Numbered from the stretch's first letter, positions 28,051 to 39,184 are shown. The stretch: DNA of 64,000 nucleotides from Perca fluviatilis (GCF_010015445.1 NC_053133.1:2902764-2966763); one strand, 5' to 3'. Program-made: numbers and translations. Notes: generated by a model from the sequence alone, not told the origin.

Positions 28051-28079
28051 TTGGTAGCCAGTGAGTCCAGCCCTTCAGA
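28041..28079 (+). other. znf438: Splice acceptor region and start ambiguity of znf438
   Basis: The strongest acceptor is TTCTGTTTCAG ending at 28050. Read in the znf438 frame, the next codons include TAG at 28055-28057, so with this acceptor the protein must begin at or after ATG 28079. Alternative AGs end at 28061, 28070 and 28078. The first two require a phase 1 upstream exon and would retain SPALQ before MKSLQ; the last requires phase 0. Human ZNF438, as I remember it, continues upstream of this point with similar residues (GLQNK-SQFRTIAPK), which hints at coding text 5' of the ATG. Confidence 0.5.
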
Positions 28080-30598
28080 TGAAGAGCCTTCAGTTCCGGA
28101 GCATCGCCCCTAAGGCCCCGGCTGTGGTGCCCTCCCCCTCCCCTGCAGTCCTGTCCTGCCAGCCTCCCTCTGCCCTCCCTGAGGCTACCACCGCCTCCAG
28201 CCCCAAGTCCATCATTGTGCCCACCCAAAACTATGCACTGATGCAAATAGCAGGTCAGGATGGCACTTTCTCTCTGGTGGCACTGCCTCCTTCTGTCTCC
28301 CCTCAGACACCACAGCAACAAACCCAAAAGAACCTCAAGTTGCCCATTCCCAGGTACCAGCCAGTAAGGAGCAAGGGGACCACAGATAAGGTCAAGTCAC
28401 CACCACTAGCTGCTAGGGTGAAAACAGCCTCCAAGGTTGCTGTGACAGCACAAACCAAGTCAGCGGTGAGTGGGGCATCAACCGTGATGAAGAAAAAACA
28501 GGAGTCCAAGCACACAACGGAAACCCTAGTGGCCAAAGAGGAGTCTTCAGAGCAGGTAATTCTGATTGACCCAGCTTCCTCTGACATCTCTGTCACTGCT
28601 CTACTCCCAGACAACGCTGTCCTGTACCCAGGTTCTCAGCTAGAGCGAGCACCAGATGGCTCTGAACGACCTGCTACAACTGGCCTTATTCAGAACCTCC
28701 AGTTCCCCCCTGCTGCTGGCAAAGGCTCCCCAGGCAAATCCCCAGAGGAAAGTAAGACGACAGTGAGGCTGTGCCAATCTAAGTCCACTGCAGCCCAGCC
28801 CCAGAGCAGTATAACGGTCCTGTCCTCAGCCATCTTCAGCAAAGCAGTCCAGATCATCCCGTCCCCACCTAAGGGTAAACTGCCCATTCTGCCCTACTCT
28901 AAAATGAAGAGCGCCCTGATCCCAGCTGCAAAGCTTAGCAATTTGTCCCCAGAGAAGAAGGGTTTCTCTAGCCAGACAGGACTCACCAGCCCCTTAGATC
29001 CTACATCCAAGCCCCTCGAGACAGCTGAAGCCTTGGGTCACAACCAGGTGCCAAACTCCACTCTCCAGCCCCAGGCAAAGACCACACTCCTCCCTGTGTT
29101 GGGAACCCTCCAGAAACCACCTGGGAAGAAGAGGGGGCGGAAGAGAAAGACGATGGAGGACATCTTGGCATTTGAGGCTAGAAAGAAGAGGTCTTTGTCT
29201 TTCTTCAGTAGAAGGGTCCCAGAGAAACCGCCAGCAGTTGTCCCAGGCTCCAAACAAAAGGAAGTTGATATTTCAAAGAAGTACCGCAGCATCCGACCCA
29301 AGCCTATGTTGGTAATGGAGACGGTTCCCCAACTGGTTAGTTTGCCTGCCATTACCCCAGATGGCCAAGAACAGGAGCTCGTACTTGGTCATCAGCTCCC
29401 CACCACTACCACAACCAAGACCCTGGACTGCCCTCCCCAACCATCCCCAGTAACCCTCCACCTGAGAGGCGCCTCCCATCCAAGAGTGTTCATAGGCAGC
29501 CGTCCGCTCCACCGTTGCCCCACCTGCAGCCGCTGTTTCCAGTTCAAGCATCACCTCCAGAGCCATATGAACAGTCACACCAACAGCCGGCCCTACGTCT
29601 GCCCGGTCTGCCGCAAAGCGTACGCCCACTCCGGCAGCTTGAGCACCCACATGAAGCTTCACCACTCTGAGGTACGCCCACGTCGGTCTCTGTGCTGCGA
29701 GTTCTGCGAGAAGGCCTTTGGCTATGTTGGGGTTTACTTCAGTCACCTGAGAGAGGTCCACAAGGTGGTGCTGACCGTGGAGCCTTCCATCAGCCATCAC
29801 GAGGATCGCCTATCTGTGGAGAGGTGAGATTATAATTGATCTTCGTTGTGACCTTTATCTTGTAGCAGGTTATATTCAGAGATGTCCACTTATAAGTGAA
29901 ATGGCTAAATATATTGATTGATTACCTGACAACTGGCAACCTTTTCTAAACAGTCAAAACAAAGTTTTAAATAAGCACTGTTCATTGTTTTCCTCACCAG
30001 GGCCAACTCCCCAGAGCCATCAGATGAGCAGGATCGGGAAGACCCTGTAGAGCTGCAGATTAAATGCGGCCGCTGCCAGGCCATCACTCCGACCTTTGCC
30101 GACATGAAGATGCACTTGCTGTATGTGCACGGGGAGGAGGTCCAGGTTCCGCTTCACAAGGGCCAGGCACTGCGCGGCGGCCGCGAGGCCGAGAACGAGC
30201 TGGTAAAGCACGCCGCCCACTACTGGCGGCAGCTCAACGAGAAGCGCAACCTGGTCAGGTGCGGCAGCTGCGACGAGGAGTTCTTCTCCTTCTCCAAGCT
30301 TAAGAGACACATCATGTCCCACCACCATAGAAGGGAGGGGGAGGACAGCGGGGCCCTCGCATCACCAGATAGCGGCAGAGGCCACGGGGTCCTTGCAGCA
30401 GGTGCAGCCTTTAACTGTGTGCTTTGCAGTGAGATATTGGACACTAAAGAGGGGGTTATGGAGCACTGGAGGAGTCGCCACCACTGTGAGCAGCCCGGCC
30501 TTCTGTGGGATGCACTGAGCTCCTACTCTGGCCAGGAAGAGGGTGAAGCGGACGGGGATCTGGACACTCCTGCTCCAAGCCCACACTATCCAGCCTAG
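28079..30598 (+). CDS. znf438: Zinc finger protein 438 (join 28079-29823, 30001-30598)
   Basis: A nuclear C2H2 zinc-finger protein; the family is described as transcriptional repressors. From ATG 28079 it reads 780 residues, against about 828 in human, so the N terminus is probably incomplete here. Conserved blocks typical of ZNF438 are SLQFRSIAPK (3-12), TQNYALMQIAGQDGTFSLVA (49-68), NLKLPIPRYQP (85-95), KGKLPILPYSKMK, and KKYRSIRPKP before the fingers. A basic KKRGRKRK patch at 350-357 looks like an AT-hook/NLS. The six C2H2 fingers are C480/C483/H496/H500, C508/C511/H524/H528, C540/C543/H556/H561, C604/C607/H620/H625, C669/C672/H685/H689 and C721/C724/H737/H742, all with twelve residues between the second Cys and first His. 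The first three are in exon 1 and the last three in exon 2. The splice AG|GTGAGA to CACCAG|GG is in phase and restores an Arg codon. The stop is TAG at 30596-30598. No frameshift is seen. The rest of the protein is Pro/Ser/Thr/Lys-rich and probably disordered. Confidence 0.93.
29824..30000 (+). other. znf438: znf438 intron, 177 bp, phase 2
   Basis: Donor GAG|GTGAGATTA and acceptor TTTTCCTCACCAG|GGCC are both good consensus sites. The uninterrupted frame meets TGA at 29825-29827 if the intron is retained, so retention would produce a protein with three fingers rather than six. The exon 2 frame from 30002 continues without stops to 30598. Confidence 0.93.
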
Positions 30599-31037
30599 CC
30601 CTCGAATGGGCATGGAGCCCTTCACTGTGGCACCTCACACACACACTCAGTACTAACAATCAGCAGCACAGGGATGCAGAGTTTCCCTGATGTTTTTTAT
30701 CACTAGTTTCATCTTTCACCAGTTGAGGCATTTGACCTGGTTCAAATGAAAATAGAAAAAGAATATCAAGCCAATGGTGAAAATTGATCTTTGTGTTACA
30801 GTTCATAAGGGATACTCTCTCTAGGTCAGAGAATTCAGTTTTATAAACGATATTATTTTCCATGTTATTTTGATTGCACTGTTCTGTTTTTGGACATTTT
30901 GTTTGTAGGTATGTATTTAATATCCTGTTGGATAATTTTTCTACTGCTTATTTAAATCTTATTAAAATGGTTATTTATAACCTACCTGACGCATTAATGT
31001 TGGTAAAGGGTCATTTCACCTAAATCCTTAGCTCTTA

Positions 31038-31330
31038 TGGTATCTAGCCATGCAGATCATTTGGTTTTTTGTGCTGAGTTTTTGAGATATCTGCGCTGAG
31101 ATTTCTGCCTTCACCCCAATGAAAATTACATTTCAAAAGTTTAATGACTACGTCTCATTGCGGAAACTATCGGAAGACGATCCAGAGGAAACAAATTTTT
31201 TTTTTGTGTAATACCGTGAACACCGCAAACAAAATTCCATTCCACTCCATTTCATAAAGTTGGAGTCAGAAATCCTAAAAGATCTTCTTCATTTTGACTA
31301 AAACTACCAAATGTGCATGGCTAGATACCA
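31038..31330. mobile_element. Inverted-repeat insertion in the znf438 3'UTR
   Basis: TGGTATCTAGCCATGCAGAT at 31038 is repeated as its inverse near 31306-31330 (ACCAAATGTGCATGGCTAGA and onward), giving arms of about 25-28 bp around roughly 240 bp. It resembles a short MITE. The AATAAA at 31342 lies just outside. No target duplication is obvious. Confidence 0.45.
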
Positions 31331-32782
31331 CTATTGGAGAAAATAAAGTTTCTAATTTGGGAGAAATGTAAAATCTTATAACAAGGGCACACTGTCTACT
31401 GTCACACTGGCTGACAATGTATCTATTGGCCTTGGATTATTACAGGTAAAAATGAATCGGTATGAATACGCAATCCTTTGATGTAATATTGTTCCTGTAA
31501 CGGAAAAATCAATATTTCAGTTATGACTTTAACTTTCACAGTCCGATTAAGGGCAGTATCGGGGTCCTCTGTCAATCCGGACCCATGAAGGAACACTCTT
31601 AACCAGCACCCAAGTGACATCCTTGTGGCCTTCTGAAAAGAAATCGGTGTTCATGCGTAGTGTGGCTTACCGTCAGTATGGTCCTCTGTAGGCCAAGTTC
31701 TATCTCCTTGACTTGTTGATTAATGCCTACTTGTCTATTATGTGATATGCCAAGGGTCTATTTACACTAGTGATTGTAAAAGTGAGTTTTGCATTGAAGC
31801 TTTTTAACCACTGACAGAATAATTTTTGGTGACTTAGTAAATACGTAAAGAAAATGATCGAATTGCCTACCTGTTGTTGCCAGCTCATGTACGCACCTGT
31901 GGAATTGTGTGCACCCAGACTCTATTATTAGAGTTAATATAAACTGTTGTCAAGTCCAGAAAATATGCTATTTTATACTAGATTAATACAGAGGTCTGTT
32001 AGTATAGTCCTGCTTGTTGTTGGTCCTTCAAGATTTATGTTTGATTCTTCCGAGTTGGGGGGTGCTTAACGTCTTGTTTTTTGATGGGAGGCCATTACTA
32101 CATGGCAAGTATCTCTGCTAACATTTGTCTGTGGTTATCTTTCATATGAAGTAAAAAAAAAAAAAAAACAACATCACAGGGTCAAGTGAATGTACCTGAA
32201 TGTTTTCAAAACCCTACCAAAAGTATATATATGCTATATAGACTTATTCCATAGATAGAATATATAGATATATTGAGAAAAAAAAAATATATATTTACAT
32301 AGAGTAACTTGTGAATCAGCTGCTGTGTTCTGTCATAGTGGAGGAGGGAAACAAGAGATGAATATATAATTGCCAACACTGGCAACAAAAGCCATGTAGA
32401 GCTGTCTTTATGTGTCGGACACAAAATGCAGGACTGTGAATGAAGGGCAAAGCACTGGTGTGTACGTGTCGCACTGAGCGGGTGATCTACGGTATAGTGC
32501 ACTACTGTTTATTGAATACCATGTTTAAGTGTTCATCGGTGAAGTGTCCTTTGTTTTCAAGCCCTCGACACAAACCAGGAAGTGACAGAATTTAGGGCCA
32601 GACTCTTCTTTCCTCAGTTAGATGAGAAACATACTTGTGACCGTCAGCACAAGTCGGAAAGTGAAAAATCCCACTTTAGGTGATGTGATGTGTTTGACTC
32701 ACTTAATATGTTGACTGTGTCTACAAATGAAGTGTTTGTGCTCGTGACTGTTTGTGTACCTGAAGAACCCGATGTTTAAGAG

Positions 32783-32788
32783 AATAAA
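32783..32788 (+). terminator. znf438: Candidate distal polyadenylation signal of znf438
   Basis: A canonical AATAAA hexamer in AAGAGAATAAAGATATGC is followed within 40 bases by GTGACTGTAGTTTTTTT, a GT/T-rich downstream element. It is the last good signal before the repeat cluster begins at 32924. Confidence 0.4.
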
Positions 32789-32923
32789 GATATGCTTTGT
32801 TGAGGACATTGTGACTGTAGTTTTTTTAGAAAAGGGATGCGCAAATATAAGTCAATTACAAGATTTCCACACTGCCATGGGTTCAAGAAAGGTGGATATT
32901 TATGTTCAAAACTTCAGAACTGT

Positions 32924-33121
32924 GGTACCACTTTACTTGAAGGTATCTACATAAGAGTGACGTGACACTGTCATGATCACATGACACAGTCATGACACAT
33001 GAACCCCAACTCTAACCCTAACAATAACAAAAAACGAATGTCATAAACATATGTCATAAACGTTTATGACTTGTGTATAATGTTTATGTGACTCTCTTAT
33101 GTAGTAAAGTAAAGCGTAGCC
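32924..33121. mobile_element. Short palindromic repeat element, copy 2
   Basis: It shares the left arm text CTTTACTTGAAGGTATCTAC and the core ACACAGTCATGACACATGAA with the copy at 7601-7817. The right end GTAGTAAAGTAAAGCG is degenerate. It lies just downstream of the probable 3' end of znf438. Confidence 0.6.
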
Positions 33122-33835
33122 AGAACTATTCGCACAAAAAGCATGTCACCCAACTGGGAATCCTATCAAAATGGGCATGTCATTTCATTGAAATGTTGAA
33201 TAATACTAATAATGTATTAAAAAATAGTGGAATATTTTATGTTTTTTTTAAATGAAAGTCATAGTATAGCATGTTGAAAAGTATAGGAATGTCAAAAAAG
33301 TAATAAAAAGTAATAGCAGTTGAAAAAAGTGATGAAAATATAGTAAAATAGTATTTTATCAGAAAAAGGATAAAACAGTCAGTATAGTGTGTCAAAAAAT
33401 CATAGTATAGTATGTCAAAAAAAAGTATAATAGTATATTATCAAAAAAAGTGATAAAAAGTAATATAGCTTGTCGAAAAAGTGATGAAAAGTCATAGTAT
33501 AGTTTATCAAAAAAAGGATAAAAAAGTCATAGTATAGTATGTCGAAAAAATTCATAGTATAGTATGTCAAAAAAGTGATAAAAAAGCCATAGTATAGTAT
33601 GTTGAAAAATGTCATAGTATAGTATGTTGTAAATAGTGATAAAGAAGACATAGTATATATATGTCAACAAAAATCAAACTTTGGTATGTCGAAAAAAGTC
33701 AATATAGTATGTTGAAAAATGTGATAAGAAGTCATGGTATTGTTTGTTGTAAAAAGTGATTAAAAAGGCATAGTATAGTATATGGAAAACGGTCATAGTA
33801 TGTTATGTCAAAAAAAGAGAAAAGAAAGACATGGT

Positions 33836-34017
33836 ATGTGGCCGAGTTCTCTCAGTTGGTGGAGCAGGCACACACATACAGAGGTTTTTACCATGACGCA
33901 GAGGGTCTAGGTTTGGAATCCGACCTGTGACAATTTCCTGAATGGTTTTGCCCTCTCTCGCCCCTTTCAAATCTAGCTGTCCTATCTATTAAAGGTGGAA
34001 ATGCCCCCAACAAATAA
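33836..34017 (+). repeat. tRNA-derived SINE, copy 2, inside the minisatellite
   Basis: The text GGCCGAGTTCTCTCAGTTGG is A-box-like, and GGTTTGGAATCCG corresponds to a pol III B box. The tail CTGTCCTATCTATTAAAGGT matches the TCAATAAAG-type tail of the copy at 25672-25828. It splits the minisatellite, so it inserted into an existing array or the array grew around it. Confidence 0.65.
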
Positions 34018-34548
34018 TGTTTGTCATAGTATAAGTCATAGTATAGTATATCGAAAAAACTGACAACAAAGTCATATATAGTATGTCGAAAAAGTGATAA
34101 AGTCATAGTATAGTATGTTGAAAAAAGTGATAAAAAGTCATAGTATAGTATGTTGAAAAAAGTGATTACAAAGTCATGTTATAGTAGGTCGAAAAAAAGA
34201 TAGAAAAGTCAAAGTATAGTTTGTCGAAAAGTGTTAAAAAGGACAGTATAGTAAGTCGCAAAAATACCTATTATAGTATGTTGAAAAAAAGAGATAAAGT
34301 CATAGTATAGTAGGTCGAAAAAAGTGACAAAAAAGTCATAGTATAGTATGTCTAAAAAGTCATAGTATGGTTTTTCGAAATAAGTGATAACAAAGTCATA
34401 GACAAAGTATATGACGTATATAGTATGTCGAAATAAGTGATAACATAGTCATATAGTATGTTGAAAAAAAACTCTGTTGTTTCTATTGTTGTTTCATTCT
34501 TTATTTGTATTTATATTTTTTTGTGTGAATAGTGCAAGGGGAAGGGGT

Positions 34549-34916
34549 TGTCATGTCCAGGGGATCCAGGAGTGAGTGGTGGTTGCAGAGCGCTCTCCAG
34601 AGCGTGCCCAGTGAATCAGTGTCTCTTGTTTGTGGCGTCGACCATGTGGTAATGGCGTCCTCCAGAGTCCAACAAACAATACCAGAGAGAATCCAGAGAG
34701 AAGCAGGCAGGCACGTAGGCAGGCAGGCAGACAGGTAGGCAGACAGGCAGGGGTAACTCAAAATGAAGTCAAAAGAGGAATCACAGGAACAACAAGACAA
34801 AATGGGTAGACTAGACACACAGCCACTCCAAACTGAAATAATGACACACAGAGACTAAATACAAGAGGTAACGAGGAAACTAGAGACAGGTGACACGAGG
34901 GAACAGGTGAAAGAAA
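34549..34916. mobile_element. Dispersed repeat starting TGTCATGTCC, copy 1 (diverged)
   Basis: It starts TGTCATGTCCAGGGGATCC and later contains GAGGTAACGAGGAAAC and GACAGGTGACACGAGGGAAC, closely matching the element at 63633-63996. The GGCAGGCA/GACAGGTAGGCA tandem near 34705-34750 is a local expansion. The right end merges into the minisatellite. There is no coding capacity. Confidence 0.55.
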
Positions 34917-35394
34917 AAGTCATAGTACACTATGTTGAAAAAAGTGATAACAAAGTCATAGTATAGTATGTAAAAAAAGTGATAACAAAGTCATAGTATA
35001 GTATGTAAAAAAAAATTATAAAAAAGTCTAGAACAAGTATATGATGTATATGGTATGTCCAAAAAAGTGATAACATAATCAAAGTATTGTATTTTGAAGA
35101 AAATCATAGTATAGTAAGTCGAAAAAAGTGACAAAAAAGTCATAGTACACTATGTTGAAAAAAGTGATAACATAATCATAGTATTGTATTTTGAAGAAAA
35201 TCATAGTATAGTAAGTCGAATAAAGTGATAACAAAGTCATAGACAAAGTATATGATGTATATGGTATGTCGAAAAAAGTGACAAAAATGTCATAGTATAG
35301 TATGTCGAAAAAAGTGATAAAAAAGTCATAGACAAAGTGTATGACATATATGGTATGTTAAAAAAAAGTAATAAAAAAGTCATAGTATAGTATG

Positions 35395-35437
35395 TCGAAA
35401 AATTCCATTAAAAAGACTTTTTAATGGAATTTTTCGA
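35395..35437. repeat. Perfect hairpin: two 21-bp arms, 1-base loop
   Basis: The left arm TCGAAAAATTCCATTAAAAAG (35395-35415) is followed by a single A and then its exact reverse complement (35417-35437). It lies at the end of the minisatellite, whose units also contain TCGAAAAA. Confidence 0.95.
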
Positions 35438-35465
35438 AAAAAGTGATAAAAAAGTAATGATATAC

Positions 35466-37356
35466 TATATATATTTGAGATTAACTGAACGAGCTGTGGT
35501 AAACTTCCAATTGAAGACGCCTGAAAAAAAGCCTAAACAACACGTGGTATCAATAAAATGACGTCACTGTGATCACTAGAAAGCATTTGCGAACATATTG
35601 ATATATAATTTGTGTGATTTGAAAAACTGGTACTCTGTGCTTTCGTCCAAAATGTCGAGGATGTTTAAGAAGGGCCGTCAATGAAGGAATGCTTGCGGCT
35701 CTTGTAATGTGGAGGCTCACTGAGCCAAATGTATACGTCCTTTTGCTTAGTAATGTAAGCAATAGGCACATTGGCTAAAAGTAGACTTGCCAAAAACTTA
35801 GAGCTTGCTCACTGCAGCAGCAGTACGAGCAGCACAGTACATCGCTAGCAGCTTTGTGGAGCAGAATGATAAGATCAGCATGCTGACATGCTCACAATGA
35901 CAATGCTAAGCTATGAATATGTTAAGCAGCTATAATGTCTAGCATGCAAACATTAGCTAATTAGAACTGAACACAAGCTGTGGCTAGTATTGAAATTAAG
36001 AATTTGACCTTCAAGATGGTACAACTCATTCTGAGGTGGACATGAATGCGTGTACCAAATATTCTGCCAATCCAGTCTATTTGTTGAGATATTTCACACA
36101 CAATATATTTGCACCTCTTGTCATTAGTCATTAGGATATATATCGTCTGGGAACAATGTCTGTACCGAATGATGGACCATTCTTTTAGATGTTGAGACAT
36201 TTCACTGGATAAGTGACACCTTTGACTTGTTGGTGGAGCTAGATGAAAAGTCAGGGTTTATCCTCTGGGAACAACAAATATCTGTACAAAAAATGTCACG
36301 GCAATCCATTCAGCATTTCAAATATTTCTGTCTTGACCAACATGGTGAGCAGACCTAAATAGTCATCCATAGAGCCATGGCTAGCATGGCTTAAAACAAA
36401 GACAAAGACAGCAAATCCTCTCCTTTGAAAGCCTCTAGAACCAGAGAAGTTTGTTTGATAAATGAATGACTATAATGGAAAATTGCCTATTAATTTTCTC
36501 TTAATCAACTAATCTTTTCAGCTCTAGTATGAAGCAGAAATACAGAATAAAGCCACCCACAGACACACGTAATACCCTGCAGATGCAGTGCCTCATCTAC
36601 TGCAGCAAAAATGGCCAGACTGAGCGTGGGGCTGAGGCAGACAGGAGGACAGAGAAGAGATTCAGAGAATAGGATTAATTGATATTGCACTCTGGAAAGG
36701 TGTGTGCATGTGTGCAGTACGTAAGGGTCCCGCAAAGTGGGTTAGCCAAAGGGCTTTTAAGATCATACATATGCCATACACCTCTGTGCTCCTCCCCTTC
36801 CAACAGACCTTCCATCTGTCTGCTTTAGCATTAAAACATGATCAAATCTGTGTGCAAATGTTTCTACCTTTCAATGATGTCTTAGTGTCTTTGACGATCT
36901 GTCTTTTTTTACTAGCTGGGCCACACATGACGCACAATAGTGAGCTGGAGACCATTTTAAAGACTGCTTAGGTTCAGAGAAAGGTTTCCATGTTCTGAGA
37001 GGAGCATAACAACAATGGCTCTATGCCTTGTGACGGCTTCATATTTAATGAATGGAGATGACATTAGTACTGATCTCCATTTTCCCTCTGCATGTCTCTT
37101 TTTCTGCATTGCAGGATGCATTTAGAGTAAGCACTAAACCACTCTTTCTGAACAGAGAGGGACAAATAGGTTTGAGAATGCGCATTCTATTTGTAACCAT
37201 GCCGTCAGAAGCAAATGCTCTCTGCTCTGCTGCAGGCGCAGCCCCCGGTAGTGGTAGTCCTTGCCACACCGTTGTGGAATGCAGGTCCTCAGCTCTAATT
37301 GATTTGGAGGCACGTGACCCGGTATCAAAGGTCAAAGGGCACACAGGCAGCAGCCC

Positions 37357-37358
<2 letters not shown>
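35466..37358. other. Non-coding stretch containing a dispersed repeat
   Basis: The segment about 35830-36400 is a copy of a dispersed repeat also found at 42895-43810. Shared phrases include GACTTGTTGGTGG, a CTAGATGAAAGT/CTAGATGAAGTT pair and ATCCTCTGGG. Beyond that, no gene is recognised. Confidence 0.45.
35830..36400. repeat. Dispersed repeat, copy A
   Basis: The text AGCATGCTGACATGC, AGCTAATTAGAACTGAA, GACTTGTTGGTGGAGCTAGA, CAATCCATTCA and ATAGAGCCATGGCTAGCATG occurs in the same order, diverged, in copy B at 42895-43810. It is an interspersed repeat of unknown class. Confidence 0.55.

Positions 37359-37426
<68 letters not shown>
37359..37426. repeat. (GA)n microsatellite, 68 bp
   Basis: A pure GA run. 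The frames 37045-37431 and 37052-37510 on opposite strands overlap it and show no recognisable domain. Confidence 0.97.
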
Positions 37427-37429
<3 letters not shown>

Positions 37430-39008
37430 ACAAAACAACCCCAGCTAGGTTTAAGTCAACTCCTTAACTTCCTCAAACTAACTTTACGTGGCCTCAAATG
37501 TTTGGAATGAGAGTGACTCAACTCCACGTGTCTTTCAGCACAGATGAAGCTGCGACATCAGTACATATCGGGGCCCAATCTAGTGTCGCCATAGCACCAC
37601 ATCGCAGGCGCAGATAAAAAGGAAAGCGCTATACGGTGATGCATATTTCCCTTTAATCAGAGCTAACGTGTACCACAGCCGTCACACTTACTGCACTCCC
37701 ACCTCACTGTGGCTCTCAGGGGGGCAGGGGAGATCAAAGCCCCGGTTGTACATGATCAGTGGAAAAGAAGGAGAACTGCTCCCTTTCTTTCTCTCGTTCT
37801 TTCTTTCTTTCTTTGGGTCTTTGAGCTACACTGCCTTCAACACTACCGTGGCCCCAGAAGTGTTGAGATTGAGCAGGAAGGGTGAGGGACAGACGGTATG
37901 TATTAAAAGAAATGGACCTACTTTGTGTACCTGTTAAGATCTAAGTTCATTTGACCCTGATGCACTCATCTAGCAGGGAGACGGGAAATAACAAAACTGG
38001 CGTCACTGGGAGAATGTCGGGGGGAGATTTATAGGATGGTAAAAATGTGAGCCACACTGACCACAGATGTTCTCGAGAACAACTTCGGTGGGGTGTAATG
38101 TGAGTGCAACAAGCACTCTTTTGGCTAACGGAAGCTGCACTCCAACCTTCTCACTTCTCACTGTTCATGCTCTGTCGCCCGTCTGTCTTAATGCACTAAC
38201 GTCCGTAAAGCCTCTGTCGGCACGTGCAATCCGTTGGCGATACGTGTGCACATTCATCAAAGTGATTCTATGGTTTCATCAAAGATTTATAAACCCTCCT
38301 GGATGTCAGGACTTAGATGTACAAATCGGTAATGCCACATCTATGAACTCTTCCTCCATCTCTCTCTCGATCTGGAGATGTGATCCTCCCTTCCCTTCCC
38401 TGCTGCCTCTCGGTCTCAGGTTTCAAAGTGTCCCGTCTCTCCTCACCCTCCCAGATTAGTCATCTAATGAGCAGCAGGGCTGATCAGGTGAATAATTGAT
38501 GACGGGCGGCTGGAGAAAAGGCATCGATCCGAGGCCAGGCTGCGGCTCTAAATGGAGCAGGGATGGAGACGCCTCGGGAGGATGAGCAGGTGCAGGTACA
38601 TCACTGCAACACTCTGTGCTGTACGTGCTGATTGGTATTTAGATTTACGAAGAGCAAAAGGTTAAACAGAAACCTCTGGAGTACATGGGCCTCTTCAGTA
38701 TTTCTCAAAAACATGCAATGGATCCCCGTTTGATGAAACCCAAGCACCACATTATGGAACAATGTTTATAAGTGTTGACTTATGTGTGGATTTCGTTTGT
38801 TCACACTCTGCTGATGACCTGACTTCACATCTGCCTTCATTTTCTCATAAGCAACGCCCCAAATGAATGTGGAATACGCAGAGTAAGCTGGGATACTATT
38901 CTGGGAACACACACATAAACATCTCTACGAAAAGCAAATGGACCAACCACAGGATTTTATAATAGTGGATATGTGAATCCATCTTCTGATTGTAAACTTT
39001 TAAAAAAT

Positions 39009-39009
<1 letters not shown>
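37427..39009. other. Non-coding stretch, nothing firm
   Basis: The 38067-38459 frame (130 residues) has no family resemblance and no splice or conservation evidence. The text at 38455-38580 is non-repetitive, with ATCTAATGAG and GAATAATTGATGA cores, and could be a conserved non-coding block. Confidence 0.4.
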
Positions 39010-39071
<62 letters not shown>

Positions 39072-39152
39072 AGGAAGTTATTTTAAAAAAAGTGATTTTT
39101 TTTTTTTTTTAAAAAACATTTTAAAAAATTTTTTTTTTTGGAAAAAAAGAGG

Positions 39153-39184
<32 letters not shown>

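Larger units (their letters stand above)
30599..32810 (+). other. znf438: Probable znf438 3'UTR
   Basis: AT-rich, gene-free sequence follows the stop codon. Possible polyadenylation signals are ATTAAA at 30961-30966, AATAAA at 31342-31347 and AATAAA at 32783-32788; the last is followed by a T/GT-rich stretch that would suit a cleavage site near 32805. The end is therefore inferred. A short inverted-repeat element sits inside (31038-31330). Confidence 0.5.
33255..35465. repeat. Degenerate A/T-rich minisatellite, unit about 36 bp
   Basis: A repeated phrase of the form CATAGTATAGTATGTCGAAA followed by AAAGTGATAAAAAAGT recurs dozens of times with substitutions and small length changes. The array is broken into segments at 33255-33835, 34024-34470 and 34912-35465 by other repeats. 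Some segments show a higher-order variant containing GACAAAGTATATGA. The reverse-strand frame of Tyr/Phe repeats at 33415-33651 is a product of the array. Confidence 0.9.

Noticed and set aside
29273..29800. 175-residue minus-strand frame inside znf438
   Set aside because: It is the antisense shadow of the zinc-finger coding exon.
33836..33930. Functional tRNA gene
   Set aside because: A- and B-box-like words are present, but the acceptor stem and anticodon arm do not fold, and the sequence continues into a SINE tail.
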